In this document: in pieces, positions 16,562 to 25,883 of the stretch
Numbering within the stretch: the first letter of the stretch is position 1
Layout: every line of letters starts with the position of its first letter
Program-made: the position numbers and the translations under genes
The notes under the pieces: model-generated
What the model was told of the DNA's origin: nothing
Databases searched by the model: none
Seen by the model: the letters and a program-made list of their open reading frames with translations, nothing else
NCBI RefSeq assembly: GCF_016865525.2
Contig: NZ_CP075169.1
Coordinates: forward strand, 5,332,337 to 5,396,336
Direction of reading: 5' to 3'
DNA length: 64,000 bases
Source: Sodalis ligni
GTDB lineage: Bacteria > Pseudomonadota > Gammaproteobacteria > Enterobacterales > Enterobacteriaceae

Positions 16562-17737
16562 GTGAAAGACCGAATAGTGCGATTTGACCGCGTGGAATTC
16601 GATACGCGGCAAAACAGGCTCAGACAGCAAATGGAAAAGCAAAAGCTGGATGCCATTATCGTTTCGGCGCCAGAGAATATTTATTACCTGTCCGGGTATC
16701 AAACCAAGGCGGTATTTACCTTTCAGTTTCTTTTATTCCCGGTAAAAGGCCCGCTGTTATTGTTCACCCGGCAGATGGAAATTGCCAATGCCATGGCCGC
16801 CTATGCTGAAGGGGGATTTTCCGATTATGAAGTGTATCAGGACGATCAGGACCCCATGGAGGCCGCCATCGCTTTTTTGCGCCGCCATCTCCCTTCGGGC
16901 GCCAGGGTCGGGCTGGAACTGGCAAGCTGGTGCATGCCGGCCCAGCGCGCGCAGGGGATTACCCGTGGTTTTACCGCGGCAAAATGGATTGATGTCTCGA
17001 CGCTTATCGATAGGCTGCGATTGGTTAAGTCACCAGCAGAACTCATGGCTCTGGCACAAGCCGGACGTATCGGCGATGCCATCGCCGACCGAACCCTGGC
17101 GGCCATCGCTCCCGGCCGTACCGAGAACGATCTGGCCGCGGTGCTGATGACCGAAATGGTAAACCAAGGGTCGGAATACCCCGGCAGCTGGCCCAACGTG
17201 ATGGTCGGCCAGCGTACCGGAAGAATTCATGCCGCCTGGGAGGGCGTTGCCATTGGCCGTGACGATCATGTGATGGCTGAAATCACCGGCGTAAAGCTGC
17301 GCTATCACGCGCCGTCCTGCCGAACAATCCTGGTGGGCAATCCGTTGCCGGCTGTTCGCCACGCGGCCGAAGTCCTTGAAAAAGCACAACAGGCCGCCGT
17401 TGCGGCCGTGGAGGCCGGCCGTCCCGCCCGGGTCATCAATCAGGCGGCGGAGGCGGTGCTGACGGCCAACGATCCCGGCTGTGTCGTCGCACGCCGCTGC
17501 GGTTATTCACTGGGCATCGGTTTCCCTCCTTCCTGGGGCGCGCAATGGCAGTTGGGGTTGAACTCGCTGGTGGAAGAGACGCTGGAAACGGGTATGGCAT
17601 TCCATATCGTGTTGGTGGGGCATTTGCCGGAGGGACGCGCCGTCAGTATCGGCTGTACGGTCGCGCTAGGAGAAAACGGCCCTGAACGGCTCACCCGTGG
17701 CGGCGTGTTCTGGGCTGACGGCTCAAAACGCCTGTGA
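16562..17737 (+). CDS. M24-fold hydrolase, creatinase/ectoine-hydrolase-like
   Basis: This 391-residue protein has the creatinase N-domain (KLDAIIVSAPENIYYLSGYQ near residue 30) and a pita-bread C-domain. In metal-dependent M24 peptidases the first ligands occur in a segment ending SDxTRT. Here the equivalent is MAEITGVKLRYHAPSCRTI, with Glu and Pro in place of the two aspartates, and the later GYSLGIGFPPSWG also lacks a clear ligand pattern. That combination (E, RYHAP, RT) is what I recall from ectoine hydrolase (DoeA/EutD) and creatinase relatives, which cleave C-N bonds in small cyclic or guanidino compounds without metals. The GTG start follows GGGAG. Substrate is unproven; neighbours indicate a small nitrogen compound. 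Confidence 0.75.
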   Translation: MKDRIVRFDRVEFDTRQNRLRQQMEKQKLDAIIVSAPENIYYLSGYQTKAVFTFQFLLFPVKGPLLLFTRQMEIANAMAAYAEGGFSDYEVYQDDQDPMEAAIAFLRRHLPSGARVGLELASWCMPAQRAQGITRGFTAAKWIDVSTLIDRLRLVKSPAELMALAQAGRIGDAIADRTLAAIAPGRTENDLAAVLMTEMVNQGSEYPGSWPNVMVGQRTGRIHAAWEGVAIGRDDHVMAEITGVKLRYHAPSCRTILVGNPLPAVRHAAEVLEKAQQAAVAAVEAGRPARVINQAAEAVLTANDPGCVVARRCGYSLGIGFPPSWGAQWQLGLNSLVEETLETGMAFHIVLVGHLPEGRAVSIGCTVALGENGPERLTRGGVFWADGSKRL

Positions 17738-17776
17738 ATCCCTGACATCATCAATGAATGAAGGAACCGTAAAAAA

Positions 17777-18873
17777 ATGAGTAAAAACAGTCGCTCTTCC
17801 CAGCGGACCGGCGGGCTCACCCGCCGCTCTTTCATTCTGGCTTCGGCGGCCATCCTGCCCGTCGCCGCCGGTTTTCCCGCGTCTCGCTGGCCGCTTTAGC
17901 CGGCGAGACGCTGGTTGTGCGCACGAGTTCCGGCGGCAGCTATGGCGAAGCGATGGATCGCGCCATTTTCGCGCCTTTTACCAAGGCCACCGGCATACGC
18001 ATCATCAAGACCGCCAGCGATATGGCGCCGCTGATTGCTTCAGCTAAACAAGGCAAGCCGCTGGTCGACATTGTGGATACATCGGAAGGGCTGCTGCAGA
18101 CCCTGGCCGCCAATGGGGCGCTCAATGCTATCGACTATGGCAAATGCAAGCTGTTCACCGTCGACGACATCGGCAAAGACGCGGCCAAACAATACATGGT
18201 GCGCAGAATGGTTTACGCGCGCGTGCTGGGCTACCGCAAAAACGCCTTTACCGGCGCCGTTCCCGCCGATTGGCGGGAGTTCTGGGACGCGGAAAAGTTT
18301 CCCGGCGCCCGCGCCTTGCCCGGACTCGGCCTCGACATGCCTGACCTGGAGTTCGCCCTGCTGGCCGACGGCGTTCCGATGAACGAGTTATACCCGATTA
18401 ATATTGATCGCGCCCTGGCGGCCTATAGCCGGATCCGCGGCAAGATCCAGAGCTTTTATAATACCGACGCCATTTCGGCGAATTTGCTGTCCATCGGTGA
18501 AGTAGATATTGAACCCATCGCCAACGGCCGTATTCAATCGATGATTGATGAAGGGGGCGGTTATGCCATTGAATGGAACCAGCATATGAAGGTGCCCAGC
18601 GCCTACGCCATCCTTAAAGGGGCTAAAAATCTGGAGAACGCCTACCGCTTCCTCGATTTTGCCCTGTCGCCGCAGGTGCAGGCGGATTTTGCCAAGGAAA
18701 TTCCTTATGGTCCGGTCAACAAAAAGGCATTTGATCTTATCCCGGCCGGCATCGCTGCGAAATTGCCCACCAATCCCGCCTGGAGCGATAAAGGGTTCAT
18801 GCAGGATGTCAAATGGTGGGGAGACAATAGCCAGCTGGTGACGAATAAATGGAATCAGTGGGCAGCGCAATGA
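17777..18873 (+). pseudogene. Spermidine/putrescine-type ABC binding protein, frameshifted in signal region
   Basis: ATG 17777 opens a twin-arginine-type leader (GGLTRRSFILASAAILPVAA) that hits a stop at about 17898. The mature protein continues in the next frame, with AALAGETLVVRTSSGGSYG and then about 320 residues of a class II periplasmic-binding fold ending at 18873. The frames join at the TTTTCCC run (17872-17878); one extra T or C there gives a continuous 365-residue protein. Without it, translation would have to begin at GTG 17917 and the product would lack its export signal. The gene overlaps the ATPase gene by ATGA, so the operon layout is intact. Either a homopolymer sequencing error or a recent inactivation. 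Confidence 0.8.
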
Positions 18874-20030
18874 GAGGAATAACATCCGCCGCGGCAGTTC
18901 AGGCCGATGGGACGCGGGTGACCAAATCCGCCTCGGTTCGCGTTGAAGGACTGAAAAAAGCCATCGGCGGCGCCACCCTCCTCGCCAACGTCGATTTACA
19001 TGTTAACGCCGGGGAATTTGTGACGCTGCTCGGCGCCTCCGGATCGGGGAAAACCTCTACCTTAATGGCCATCGCCGGATTCCTCACGCCCGACGCCGGG
19101 CGGATTACCGTCGGCGATCGCGACGTTACCCGCGTCCCGCCAGGCCGCGAAAGGGATATGGGCATTGTCTTCCAGAATTATGCCTTATTCCCTCATATGA
19201 CCGTGGCGCAAAATGTCGCCTATCCGCTGAAGGTTCGTCACCTGCCACGGCAGCAGATCAAAGCGCGCGTCGCCAGGGTATTGGAGCTGGTGCAGCTTAC
19301 GCCCCTGGCCGATCGCAAGCCCGCGTGGCTTTCCGGCGGGCAGCAGCAGCGCGTGGCGCTGGCGCGGGCGCTGGTTTTTGAGCCTTCAGTCCTGCTAATG
19401 GATGAACCCATGGGAGCGCTGGATGTACGCCTCAAAGAGGAGCTGCAATGGGAGATCAGGCGATTGCAGCGGGAAATCGGCGCCACGGTCATTTATGTCA
19501 CTCATGATCAACATGAAGCCATGCTGCTTTCCGATCGCGTTGCCTTGATGCGCGACGGGCGGATTGAGCAGTACTCCACCGCTCAGGAACTCTATCAGCG
19601 TCCCGAAACCCTGTTCGCCGCCCGGTTTTTGGGGGACTCGAACCTGCTGAAAGGCCGCTTGAGCCATACCGCCGGCCCCGCGCTGGAGGTGGCCGGCACA
19701 CATCTTCGGCTCCTGGCGGAACAGGCTGACGGGAAAGAGGATGGGGCGTTATGCGCCGCGCTGCTGCGCCCGGAAGTCCTGGCCATACAGTCCGCCGGCC
19801 TGCTCGAGGAGCCGCCACCGGGATGTTGTATTGCGGGCATGGTCAAAGATTTGGCCTTTGTGGGCCAGTCCATACGCTATGAATTTGAATGCGAACTCAT
19901 GGATGGGACGATGCTAATTCAGCAAGTTGCGCGTTCCGGCCATACTCAGCTTTCACCCGGCAGCCGTGCCGTCGTATCCTGGGATCCCCGGGATATTCAT
20001 CTGATTAAAATGGACGGCAGCCATGGCTGA
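18870..20030 (+). CDS. ABC importer ATPase (PotA type)
   Basis: This 386-residue ATPase serves the polyamine-type importer encoded around it. Walker A is LGASGSGKTSTLM, the signature is LSGGQQQRVALARAL and Walker B is LLMDEPMGALD, followed by the switch VTHDQHEAM. A C-terminal TOBE-like regulatory domain occupies roughly residues 270-386. ATG 18870 overlaps the stop of the binding-protein gene (ATGA); an in-frame ATG at 18849 is a less likely start. An extra N-terminal stretch of about 25 residues precedes the domain. Confidence 0.9.
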   Translation: MRGITSAAAVQADGTRVTKSASVRVEGLKKAIGGATLLANVDLHVNAGEFVTLLGASGSGKTSTLMAIAGFLTPDAGRITVGDRDVTRVPPGRERDMGIVFQNYALFPHMTVAQNVAYPLKVRHLPRQQIKARVARVLELVQLTPLADRKPAWLSGGQQQRVALARALVFEPSVLLMDEPMGALDVRLKEELQWEIRRLQREIGATVIYVTHDQHEAMLLSDRVALMRDGRIEQYSTAQELYQRPETLFAARFLGDSNLLKGRLSHTAGPALEVAGTHLRLLAEQADGKEDGALCAALLRPEVLAIQSAGLLEEPPPGCCIAGMVKDLAFVGQSIRYEFECELMDGTMLIQQVARSGHTQLSPGSRAVVSWDPRDIHLIKMDGSHG

Positions 20031-20907
20031 GGTGAATACCGCCGCTGCGCCGGCGCCTCGCAAACGTTTAACGGCGCCTGATTTGCAATGGCTGGCATTA
20101 ACGGTCGTCGTTCTGTTCATGCTGGCGACGTTCATTGCGCCGCTTTTGCAGGTGTTGTTTCTTGGCGTTACCGATGATGGCGGAAATTTTACCTTCGCCC
20201 CGTTGAAGGAACTGTTTCAAAACGGCAGCCTGCGCCACGTCATACTGCAGACGGCGTTCACCGCCGCGGAGGTATCGCTCTGCTGCCTTATCATTGGCTA
20301 TCCGGCGGCATATTACCTGTCGCAGCTAAAAGGCAAAATGGCAACCCTGACCGGAATCGCCATCCTGTTCCCTTTCCTCACCAGCAGCCTGGTGCGCACC
20401 TTTGTTTTTATGGTTATCCTTGGCCGCACCGGCCTGCTCAATAGCCTGCTCAAGGCCCTGGACATACCGGGAACACCCTTCAAACTTCTGTTTAACCAGG
20501 CGGGGGTGGTTATCGGCATGACCTATGTCTTACTGCCCTATATGCTGCTGTCGCTTATCGGCACGATGCGCAAAATCGACCCGGTGCTGTTGAATGCGGC
20601 ACGCAGCCTCGGCGCCGGGCCCACCACCATTTTCCTGACCGTCTACCTGCCCCTTAGCCTGCCGGGAGTGGCGGCGGGAACGATCATTACCACCATTCTC
20701 GGTTTCGGTTACTTTGTCACGCCGGCGCTGATGGGCGGCCCGTCCGAAACCATGATTGCCCAGCTAGTGGAGCAGCGCATCGTCGTCATGTACGATATGC
20801 ATGGCGCGGCGGCGCTGTCTCTTATTATGCTGGCGATAGTGCTGGCGGTGTACGCCATTGCCGCCCGCTGGCTTGGCTTATCCAGGATGATGAGGCCGCA
20901 CGGATGA
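20023..20907 (+). CDS. ABC importer permease (PotB type)
   Basis: This 294-residue inner-membrane protein has about six transmembrane segments and the cytoplasmic EAA loop that contacts the ATPase (NAARSLGAGPTTIFLTVYLP, about residue 190). Hydrophilic insertion FLGVTDDGGNFTFAPLKELF follows helix one, as is usual for PotB. It overlaps the ATPase gene by 8 bp and the next permease by 4 bp, so all three subunits are translationally coupled. Confidence 0.9.
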   Translation: MAEVNTAAAPAPRKRLTAPDLQWLALTVVVLFMLATFIAPLLQVLFLGVTDDGGNFTFAPLKELFQNGSLRHVILQTAFTAAEVSLCCLIIGYPAAYYLSQLKGKMATLTGIAILFPFLTSSLVRTFVFMVILGRTGLLNSLLKALDIPGTPFKLLFNQAGVVIGMTYVLLPYMLLSLIGTMRKIDPVLLNAARSLGAGPTTIFLTVYLPLSLPGVAAGTIITTILGFGYFVTPALMGGPSETMIAQLVEQRIVVMYDMHGAAALSLIMLAIVLAVYAIAARWLGLSRMMRPHG

Positions 20908-21704
20908 AAACGCGGCCCTCGCTCTCCAGAAGCGTCCTTTCAGTCTATGCCTACGGCCTCATTATCCTGATGCTGATTCCGATGGCAGCGCTGGTACCCA
21001 TCTCATTCGGCGACAGCGCCACCATGTCGGCCCTGCCGGAGCATTACTCTTTGCGCTGGTACCGCGAGGTACTGGGGGGAAGCCAGTGGCGGGAATCGTT
21101 CTCATGGAGTTTGGTTACCGCCGGCCTGGCCACCCTGATTTCCACCGCGATCGGCTATTTGGGCGCCTATCTGCTGGTGCATTCCACCAGTAAAATGAAA
21201 GGCGTGCTTGAAATAATCCTGTTGATGCCGGTGATGGTGCCCACCGTTATCGTGGCCTTTTCCACCTATATTCTGTCAAACTGGATGCCCGCCGACAGCA
21301 ACTGGCTATTGATCGCGGTGGGACAAGCGCTGCTGGGCCTGCCGATTGCCACGCTAATCATCGCCGCCGGCCTGCGCGATATCGACGTCTCAATCATCAG
21401 GGCGGCCGTAAGCCTCGGCGGCCAGCGACACCAGGTCTTTCTGTGGATCATTTTGCCAATGGCCCGCCACGGGATTCTCTCCGCCGCCGCCCTCAGTTTT
21501 CTTATCGCCTTCGATGAGCTGCTGGTGGCGGTATTTTTGACAAAACCCGGCCTGGAAACGCTACCCGTGCGCATCTACGATGCCGTGACCTATGAACTTA
21601 CCCCCGCCATTGCGGTGGTCAGCGTATTTCTGATGGCGTTGATTGCGCTGGCGCTGATTGTGGGGAATTGCCTGAAAAGCCGGGGGACAAACGCGCCGCA
21701 CTAG
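20904..21704 (+). CDS. ABC importer permease (PotC type)
   Basis: This 266-residue inner-membrane protein has the PotC loop SFGDSATMSALPEHYSLRWY after helix one and the EAA loop RAAVSLGGQRHQVFLWIILP (about residue 170). It completes the importer with the PotB-type protein. It is the last gene of the rightward operon; a 98-bp gap separates it from a convergent monooxygenase gene. Polyamine-type transporters of this class also carry other small cationic or zwitterionic compounds, consistent with import of a cyclic amide or amidine for the enzymes upstream. Confidence 0.9.
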   Translation: MKTRPSLSRSVLSVYAYGLIILMLIPMAALVPISFGDSATMSALPEHYSLRWYREVLGGSQWRESFSWSLVTAGLATLISTAIGYLGAYLLVHSTSKMKGVLEIILLMPVMVPTVIVAFSTYILSNWMPADSNWLLIAVGQALLGLPIATLIIAAGLRDIDVSIIRAAVSLGGQRHQVFLWIILPMARHGILSAAALSFLIAFDELLVAVFLTKPGLETLPVRIYDAVTYELTPAIAVVSVFLMALIALALIVGNCLKSRGTNAPH

Positions 21705-21802
21705 GAGCTGTTTAACCTAGGTCCCGCTACATGTTACGGCTAAAGAGACAGGCGCGTTTCAAGCCACCGGTGTACATACCGGCTGCGTTGATCGTATCCC
21801 GG

Positions 21803-23104
21803 CTAAAACGCCAACAGATTATCGCGAAACCGTTCATGTTCGTAATCCTGCCGGACTACGCCCAGGCGCTGAAGTTCAGGCACCAGGCCATCGGTGATTT
21901 CGGCGATATACCGGCGGGTTAATTCCGGCTCCATAAACAGAAATCCATCGCCGCCCACGGCATCAATGATACCGGCAAGCTTTGCTGCGACCTCCTTGGG
22001 CGTGCCCACCAGATCCACATCCGCCAGGCTTTTGCCGGCGGTGGTGATCTCGCGCAGGGTGCGCCCGGGATATTGGGCAACCAGCGTCTGATGTCCGTTC
22101 GACTTGAGTTCAGGCAGCGGTTCGTCGAGATCGAACCGTGAAAAATCGATGCCGCTGGTGCGCGACAGCGAAGCCAGGTGCATTGCCAGATGACTCTCGG
22201 CGTCCGCTTCACGCGCCCGGCGCCGGGCTTCGGCACCCTCGCGGCTTTCGTCTACGATGGGGTTAATCAGAAAAAGGCATTTGATGGAGTCAGGATTGCG
22301 CCCGGCGGCGGCGGCGCGTTGCCGTATGTCGTCGCGAAAAGCCTTCATGCTGTCTACGCTTCTGGCCGAGGTGATGATGGTTTCCGCCCAGCGGGCGGCG
22401 AACACCCGGCCTCGCGGCGAGCCGCCCGCCTGGCAGATGACCGGCCGGCCCTGCGGTGAGCGCGGGGCGGCCAAGGGGCCGCGGGAGCGGAAGTATTGAC
22501 CCTCGAAATGTACCGGGCGAACTTTGGTGTGATCGGCAAAGATTTCATTTTGCCGATCAATGACCATCGCGTCGGCATCCCAGGATTCCCATAGCTTGAT
22601 GACCAGGTCGGTATATTCATCCGCCATGTCATAACGCTTGTCATGAGGATACTGGCCGTCGAGGCCGAAATTCTGCGCGCCGCCGTCATTGCTGCCGGTC
22701 ACCAGATTCCACCCGGCGCGGCCGTGGCTGACGTGATCAAGGGTGTTGGTGAGACGGGCGAGTTGAAACGGATGATATTCGCTGGTGGACAGCGTAGTCA
22801 CCACCCCCAGACGATGAGTGGCCTGGATCAGATAGGTGGCAAGTACGGCGGGATCCAGCTTTGGCGAGTCCACCGCATAGCGTAGATAGGTTTCATGGGA
22901 GTTGCCGTAGGTATAGGGAATATTCGACGAGTCTTCGATCATGACGTAGTCGAATGCGGCACGCTCCAGCGAACGCGCCAGATCGACAAACAGATCGGGG
23001 TGAACCCAATTCCGGGGATTAGACCCGCCCCATGGCTGGCGCCATGCCTTGGGACCGTATCCCTTGGAAATGAACCAGGCGAGGTGGAAAGGCGTGTGGG
23101 ACAT
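21803..23104 (-). CDS. LLM flavin-dependent monooxygenase (NtaA/SnaA/DszA type)
   Basis: This 433-residue luciferase-like monooxygenase uses FMNH2 from a separate reductase. WISKGYGPKAWRQPWGGSNP, RSLERAAFDYVMIEDSSNIP, the NLVTGSNDGGAQNFG segment and QAGGSPRGRVFAARWAETII are typical of the NtaA/DszA branch, which oxidises bulky substrates such as nitrilotriacetate, dibenzothiophene sulfone or pristinamycin. It follows the second monooxygenase by 10 bp with an AAGGAG site at ideal spacing. Clustered with a sulfonate-type importer, it probably releases sulfite or a carbonyl from an organosulfur compound; the exact substrate is unknown. No flavin reductase gene is in the cluster. Confidence 0.88.
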   Translation of the reverse strand: MSHTPFHLAWFISKGYGPKAWRQPWGGSNPRNWVHPDLFVDLARSLERAAFDYVMIEDSSNIPYTYGNSHETYLRYAVDSPKLDPAVLATYLIQATHRLGVVTTLSTSEYHPFQLARLTNTLDHVSHGRAGWNLVTGSNDGGAQNFGLDGQYPHDKRYDMADEYTDLVIKLWESWDADAMVIDRQNEIFADHTKVRPVHFEGQYFRSRGPLAAPRSPQGRPVICQAGGSPRGRVFAARWAETIITSARSVDSMKAFRDDIRQRAAAAGRNPDSIKCLFLINPIVDESREGAEARRRAREADAESHLAMHLASLSRTSGIDFSRFDLDEPLPELKSNGHQTLVAQYPGRTLREITTAGKSLADVDLVGTPKEVAAKLAGIIDAVGGDGFLFMEPELTRRYIAEITDGLVPELQRLGVVRQDYEHERFRDNLLAF

Positions 23105-23114
23105 ATGAAGCTCC

Positions 23115-24311
23115 TTAAATATTCCCGTTGTACCGGTCGTGAGCGTAGGGCGTTCTCAGCCCTTTGGCTTCCAGGCGCGGAATGATGTGGGTGGCAAACA
23201 GCTCCATCTCGGGCAGATAGTCATAAAACGTCAGCTGAACGCCGTCTATACCCGCCTGGTGTAATCGTTCTAACTTGTCGGCGACGGCATCCCACGAGCC
23301 GACCACGTGGATGTGGCCCCCCACCGCACGGGCGCGCGGGTCATGCTTGACCCAGGCCTGGCTGTCGCTGGCGCGGTTTTCACGATGGAACGAGGCCAGG
23401 GATTCTTCGTCAGCGGCATTAAGTATCGCGTCGTAATAAGCCTGAGCGGCGGCATCGTCCGGGCCGGTGATGACGGTGGCATTGATAATCACTTTCACCG
23501 CCCTGCCCCGCTGGCGCGCCCGGCTCTTGATCGCCTCCACATGCTCGGGAAGCACCGCTATCGCGGGCTCGAACTGTTCGCCGACCGGACTGGAGGTAAA
23601 GACGATATCGGAATGTTCGGCGCCGTAGTCAAACCCCGCGGCAGAGCTGCTCGCCGACAGCAGGATCGGACGGCCGTAACGCGGGCGCGGGGAAATATAG
23701 GCTTCGTCCATTTTCCAGGTGCCGTCGTAGGTCAGTGCGTCATCTCCCTGCCAAAGATCCTTCATCAGGCGTACGAATTCATCCGCCTGCCGATAACGCT
23801 GATCATGCTCTTCGCGATCAATGCCGAACATGCGCGCGCCGGCCGCTGAGCTGCCGGTGACGATATTGACGCCGAAACGGCCGTTCGCCACATGGTTGGC
23901 GGTGACCAGCTGTTTGGCCAGCATCAGCGGGTGCCAGCGGTACAGTACATGGACCGTGCCGGCGAGAATCATCCGGCGTGTGGCGGTCACCAGGCCGACC
24001 GCGGCGATAAAGGGGTCAAGATGGTTTTCCCGATAATGCTGCCGGCCGCCATGGCCACCTTTGGGCAGCCAGCCGGACAGACCGAAGCCCAGCTCAAATC
24101 CCAGCTCATCGGCGCGCTGTACCAGTGAACGGTTGTACTCATAGGTCCAGTCGGTGCCCCGCGGATAATTCGATTGCGACCAGGCGCCGTTTTGCAAGGG
24201 AAGAAATATCCCGAGCAGAAAAGGCTGCTGCAGCACATTATCAAGGGGGCTGCCCGAGATCTGCGCCGGATCGGCCGGGCTCGCCAGGTGTTCTAGGGTG
24301 CGTCTGGTCAT
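23115..24311 (-). CDS. LLM flavin-dependent monooxygenase (SsuD-like)
   Basis: This 398-residue protein resembles SsuD alkanesulfonate monooxygenase and dimethylsulfone monooxygenase (SfnG) relatives. Landmarks are NGAWSQSNYPRGTDWTYEYN at residue 40, the substrate-loop region FGVNIVTGSSAAGARMFG around 150 and PRYGRPILLSASSSAAGFDY around 210. It overlaps nothing but sits tightly within the leftward operon. Together with the other LLM protein it gives two oxygenase specificities sharing one import system. SsuD versus SfnG identity cannot be settled by eye. Confidence 0.85.
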   Translation of the reverse strand: MTRRTLEHLASPADPAQISGSPLDNVLQQPFLLGIFLPLQNGAWSQSNYPRGTDWTYEYNRSLVQRADELGFELGFGLSGWLPKGGHGGRQHYRENHLDPFIAAVGLVTATRRMILAGTVHVLYRWHPLMLAKQLVTANHVANGRFGVNIVTGSSAAGARMFGIDREEHDQRYRQADEFVRLMKDLWQGDDALTYDGTWKMDEAYISPRPRYGRPILLSASSSAAGFDYGAEHSDIVFTSSPVGEQFEPAIAVLPEHVEAIKSRARQRGRAVKVIINATVITGPDDAAAQAYYDAILNAADEESLASFHRENRASDSQAWVKHDPRARAVGGHIHVVGSWDAVADKLERLHQAGIDGVQLTFYDYLPEMELFATHIIPRLEAKGLRTPYAHDRYNGNI

Positions 24312-24345
24312 GGCTTGATTCCTGTGGTGGTTATTTGCGCCCTGT

Positions 24346-24777
24346 TCATGCCTGCACGCTCACGCTGACGCTGATGGGGCCTCCCCGGCGAAGCGTGTTG
24401 TAAATCGGGCAATTATTGGTGAAGTGCGCTACCAGCGTTTCAGCGATATCTTGTGTGACGCCGCTCAGCAGGACGTCTATCTGGATGTTGGCGAAACGGG
24501 TCGGGTCGGTTTCATCCCGCGTAGACGTCACGTTGGCGTTGGCTGTCCGGACGGTAACATTTTGCGTACGGGCCTCTTTTTCCACGCTGCCCAGGGCGCA
24601 AACGGCAAGGGCGGACAGCAGGTAGTGGGTAGGCTCCGGCGCCACCGTTCCGTCCTCGCGGCCGGAGGCGGAGTCCGACACGAAAATATTGCCTTCTGAT
24701 TCAATCAGATATCTTCCGGCGATACCAATAGTCTGTGCATGTGCATTTTTTGTTTCTGCCACGATAGGTTCCTTCAT
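24346..24777 (-). CDS. OsmC/Ohr-family protein
   Basis: This 143-residue protein has the OsmC fold. EPTHYLLSALAVCALGSVEK near residue 60 carries the first reactive cysteine, and HFTNNCPIYNTLRRGGPISV near the C-terminus carries the second. Members reduce organic hydroperoxides or persulfides through these two cysteines. ATG 24777 (MKEPIVAETKNAH) was chosen over a much longer open frame whose extra residues are low-complexity. It has no strong ribosome binding site. Within an organosulfur cluster it may protect from peroxides formed by uncoupled flavin monooxygenases or handle sulfur intermediates (inference). Confidence 0.85.
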   Translation of the reverse strand: MKEPIVAETKNAHAQTIGIAGRYLIESEGNIFVSDSASGREDGTVAPEPTHYLLSALAVCALGSVEKEARTQNVTVRTANANVTSTRDETDPTRFANIQIDVLLSGVTQDIAETLVAHFTNNCPIYNTLRRGGPISVSVSVQA

Positions 24778-24838
24778 TAAGAACTGAAAAAAGGGGCCGG
24801 GGATCTTGTCCAACGGCGTACCTGTCTTAGGGTTTACC

Positions 24839-25810
24839 TTATTCCGCTTTCCAGAAGATGTCGTTGACGGACGGCGCGGCCTTGATGAGCTTGTAGCGCA
24901 CCAGATCGTTGGCAATGGTCGCCAGGTGATCGAGGCCGGGATCGTTCGGGTAGTTGTTCAGATCGGCGGCATCCACCAGTTGCCTGTTGAACTGCAATAA
25001 GCTGACCGCGGCGTCTTTGCCTTCCTGGGGATGGGCGGTGGCATAGAGATTCGCTTCGTCCATGGCGGCGTTAAACCGCTTGAGCACGTCGGGATTGGCC
25101 TGGGCATAGGCTTTGCTGGTGATGTAGTACCCTCCGACGGCGCCGGGAAGGGATCCCGAGTTCACCGACAGGATCGGCACAAGTCCCGCGGCCACGGCGG
25201 CGGCCCCGGTGGGCTGGGGCAGCCAGACCGCATCAAGGGTGTGCGCCTTCACGGTGCTGTAGGCCTCATCGCCGGTGACCTTGGTCCAGCGCAATTTGCT
25301 GACATCGGTGATACCCAGGTTCTCCAGCGACTTGCGCGTGGTCCATTCGGCGATATTTTTCACCGAGCTGGTGCCGATATTGGCGGACGCAAGCTGATCC
25401 GGACTCTTGATGGGGCCGTCCGGCGCGACGTAAACCCGGTAGGGGTCTTTGGTCTTGTCCGCCGGATGCGCATAGGTGGCATGCACCAGCAGCAGCGGAA
25501 ATCCCCGGTCTATGGCCTGCAAATCGCTCACGACATTGGCATAGCCGATACCGTACTGGCCGCTTAGCACCGTGGGGATAATGGTTGCGCCGGTGCCGCC
25601 CGCATTGATGGTGGCATCAAGACCGTGCCGGGCGAAAATGCCTTTCTCCTTTGCCAGCAGAAGCGGGCCCGCATCGAGAGTGGGAATGACCGCAATCCTG
25701 ACTGGAAGGAGAGCGTCGGCCGCCAAGGCCGGCGCGGCATAGGGCAGTACGGCGGCGGCAATCAGAGCGGCGGCTGTAACGAAGCGATAGTGAAAGAGAG
25801 GGATTTTCAT
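24839..25810 (-). CDS. Periplasmic sulfonate/nitrate/taurine-type binding protein
   Basis: This 323-residue protein starts with a classical signal peptide (FVTAAALIAAAVLPYAAPALA, cut before ADALL) and has the SsuA/TauA fold. ARHGLDATINAGGTGATIIP and LSGQYGIGYANVVSDLQAI form the first ligand loop, and GTSSVKNIAEWTTRKSLENL lies in the second domain. It delivers substrate to the two permeases encoded upstream in the same operon. Confidence 0.9.
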   Translation of the reverse strand: MKIPLFHYRFVTAAALIAAAVLPYAAPALAADALLPVRIAVIPTLDAGPLLLAKEKGIFARHGLDATINAGGTGATIIPTVLSGQYGIGYANVVSDLQAIDRGFPLLLVHATYAHPADKTKDPYRVYVAPDGPIKSPDQLASANIGTSSVKNIAEWTTRKSLENLGITDVSKLRWTKVTGDEAYSTVKAHTLDAVWLPQPTGAAAVAAGLVPILSVNSGSLPGAVGGYYITSKAYAQANPDVLKRFNAAMDEANLYATAHPQEGKDAAVSLLQFNRQLVDAADLNNYPNDPGLDHLATIANDLVRYKLIKAAPSVNDIFWKAE

Positions 25811-25883
25811 GCATGCGTTCTCATTGGTTTAAAAAATCGGAATGTCGATTCCATCGACACAAACGACCCGGACCACGTGCCCG

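Noticed and set aside
16562..17737. Annotation as an active Xaa-Pro aminopeptidase
   Set aside because: The segment that should carry the two aspartate ligands has Glu and Pro, so a metal peptidase call is not supported.
21767..21782. Possible terminator between converging operons (CCGGT/ACCGG)
   Set aside because: Only a 5-base stem and no T tract; too weak to call.
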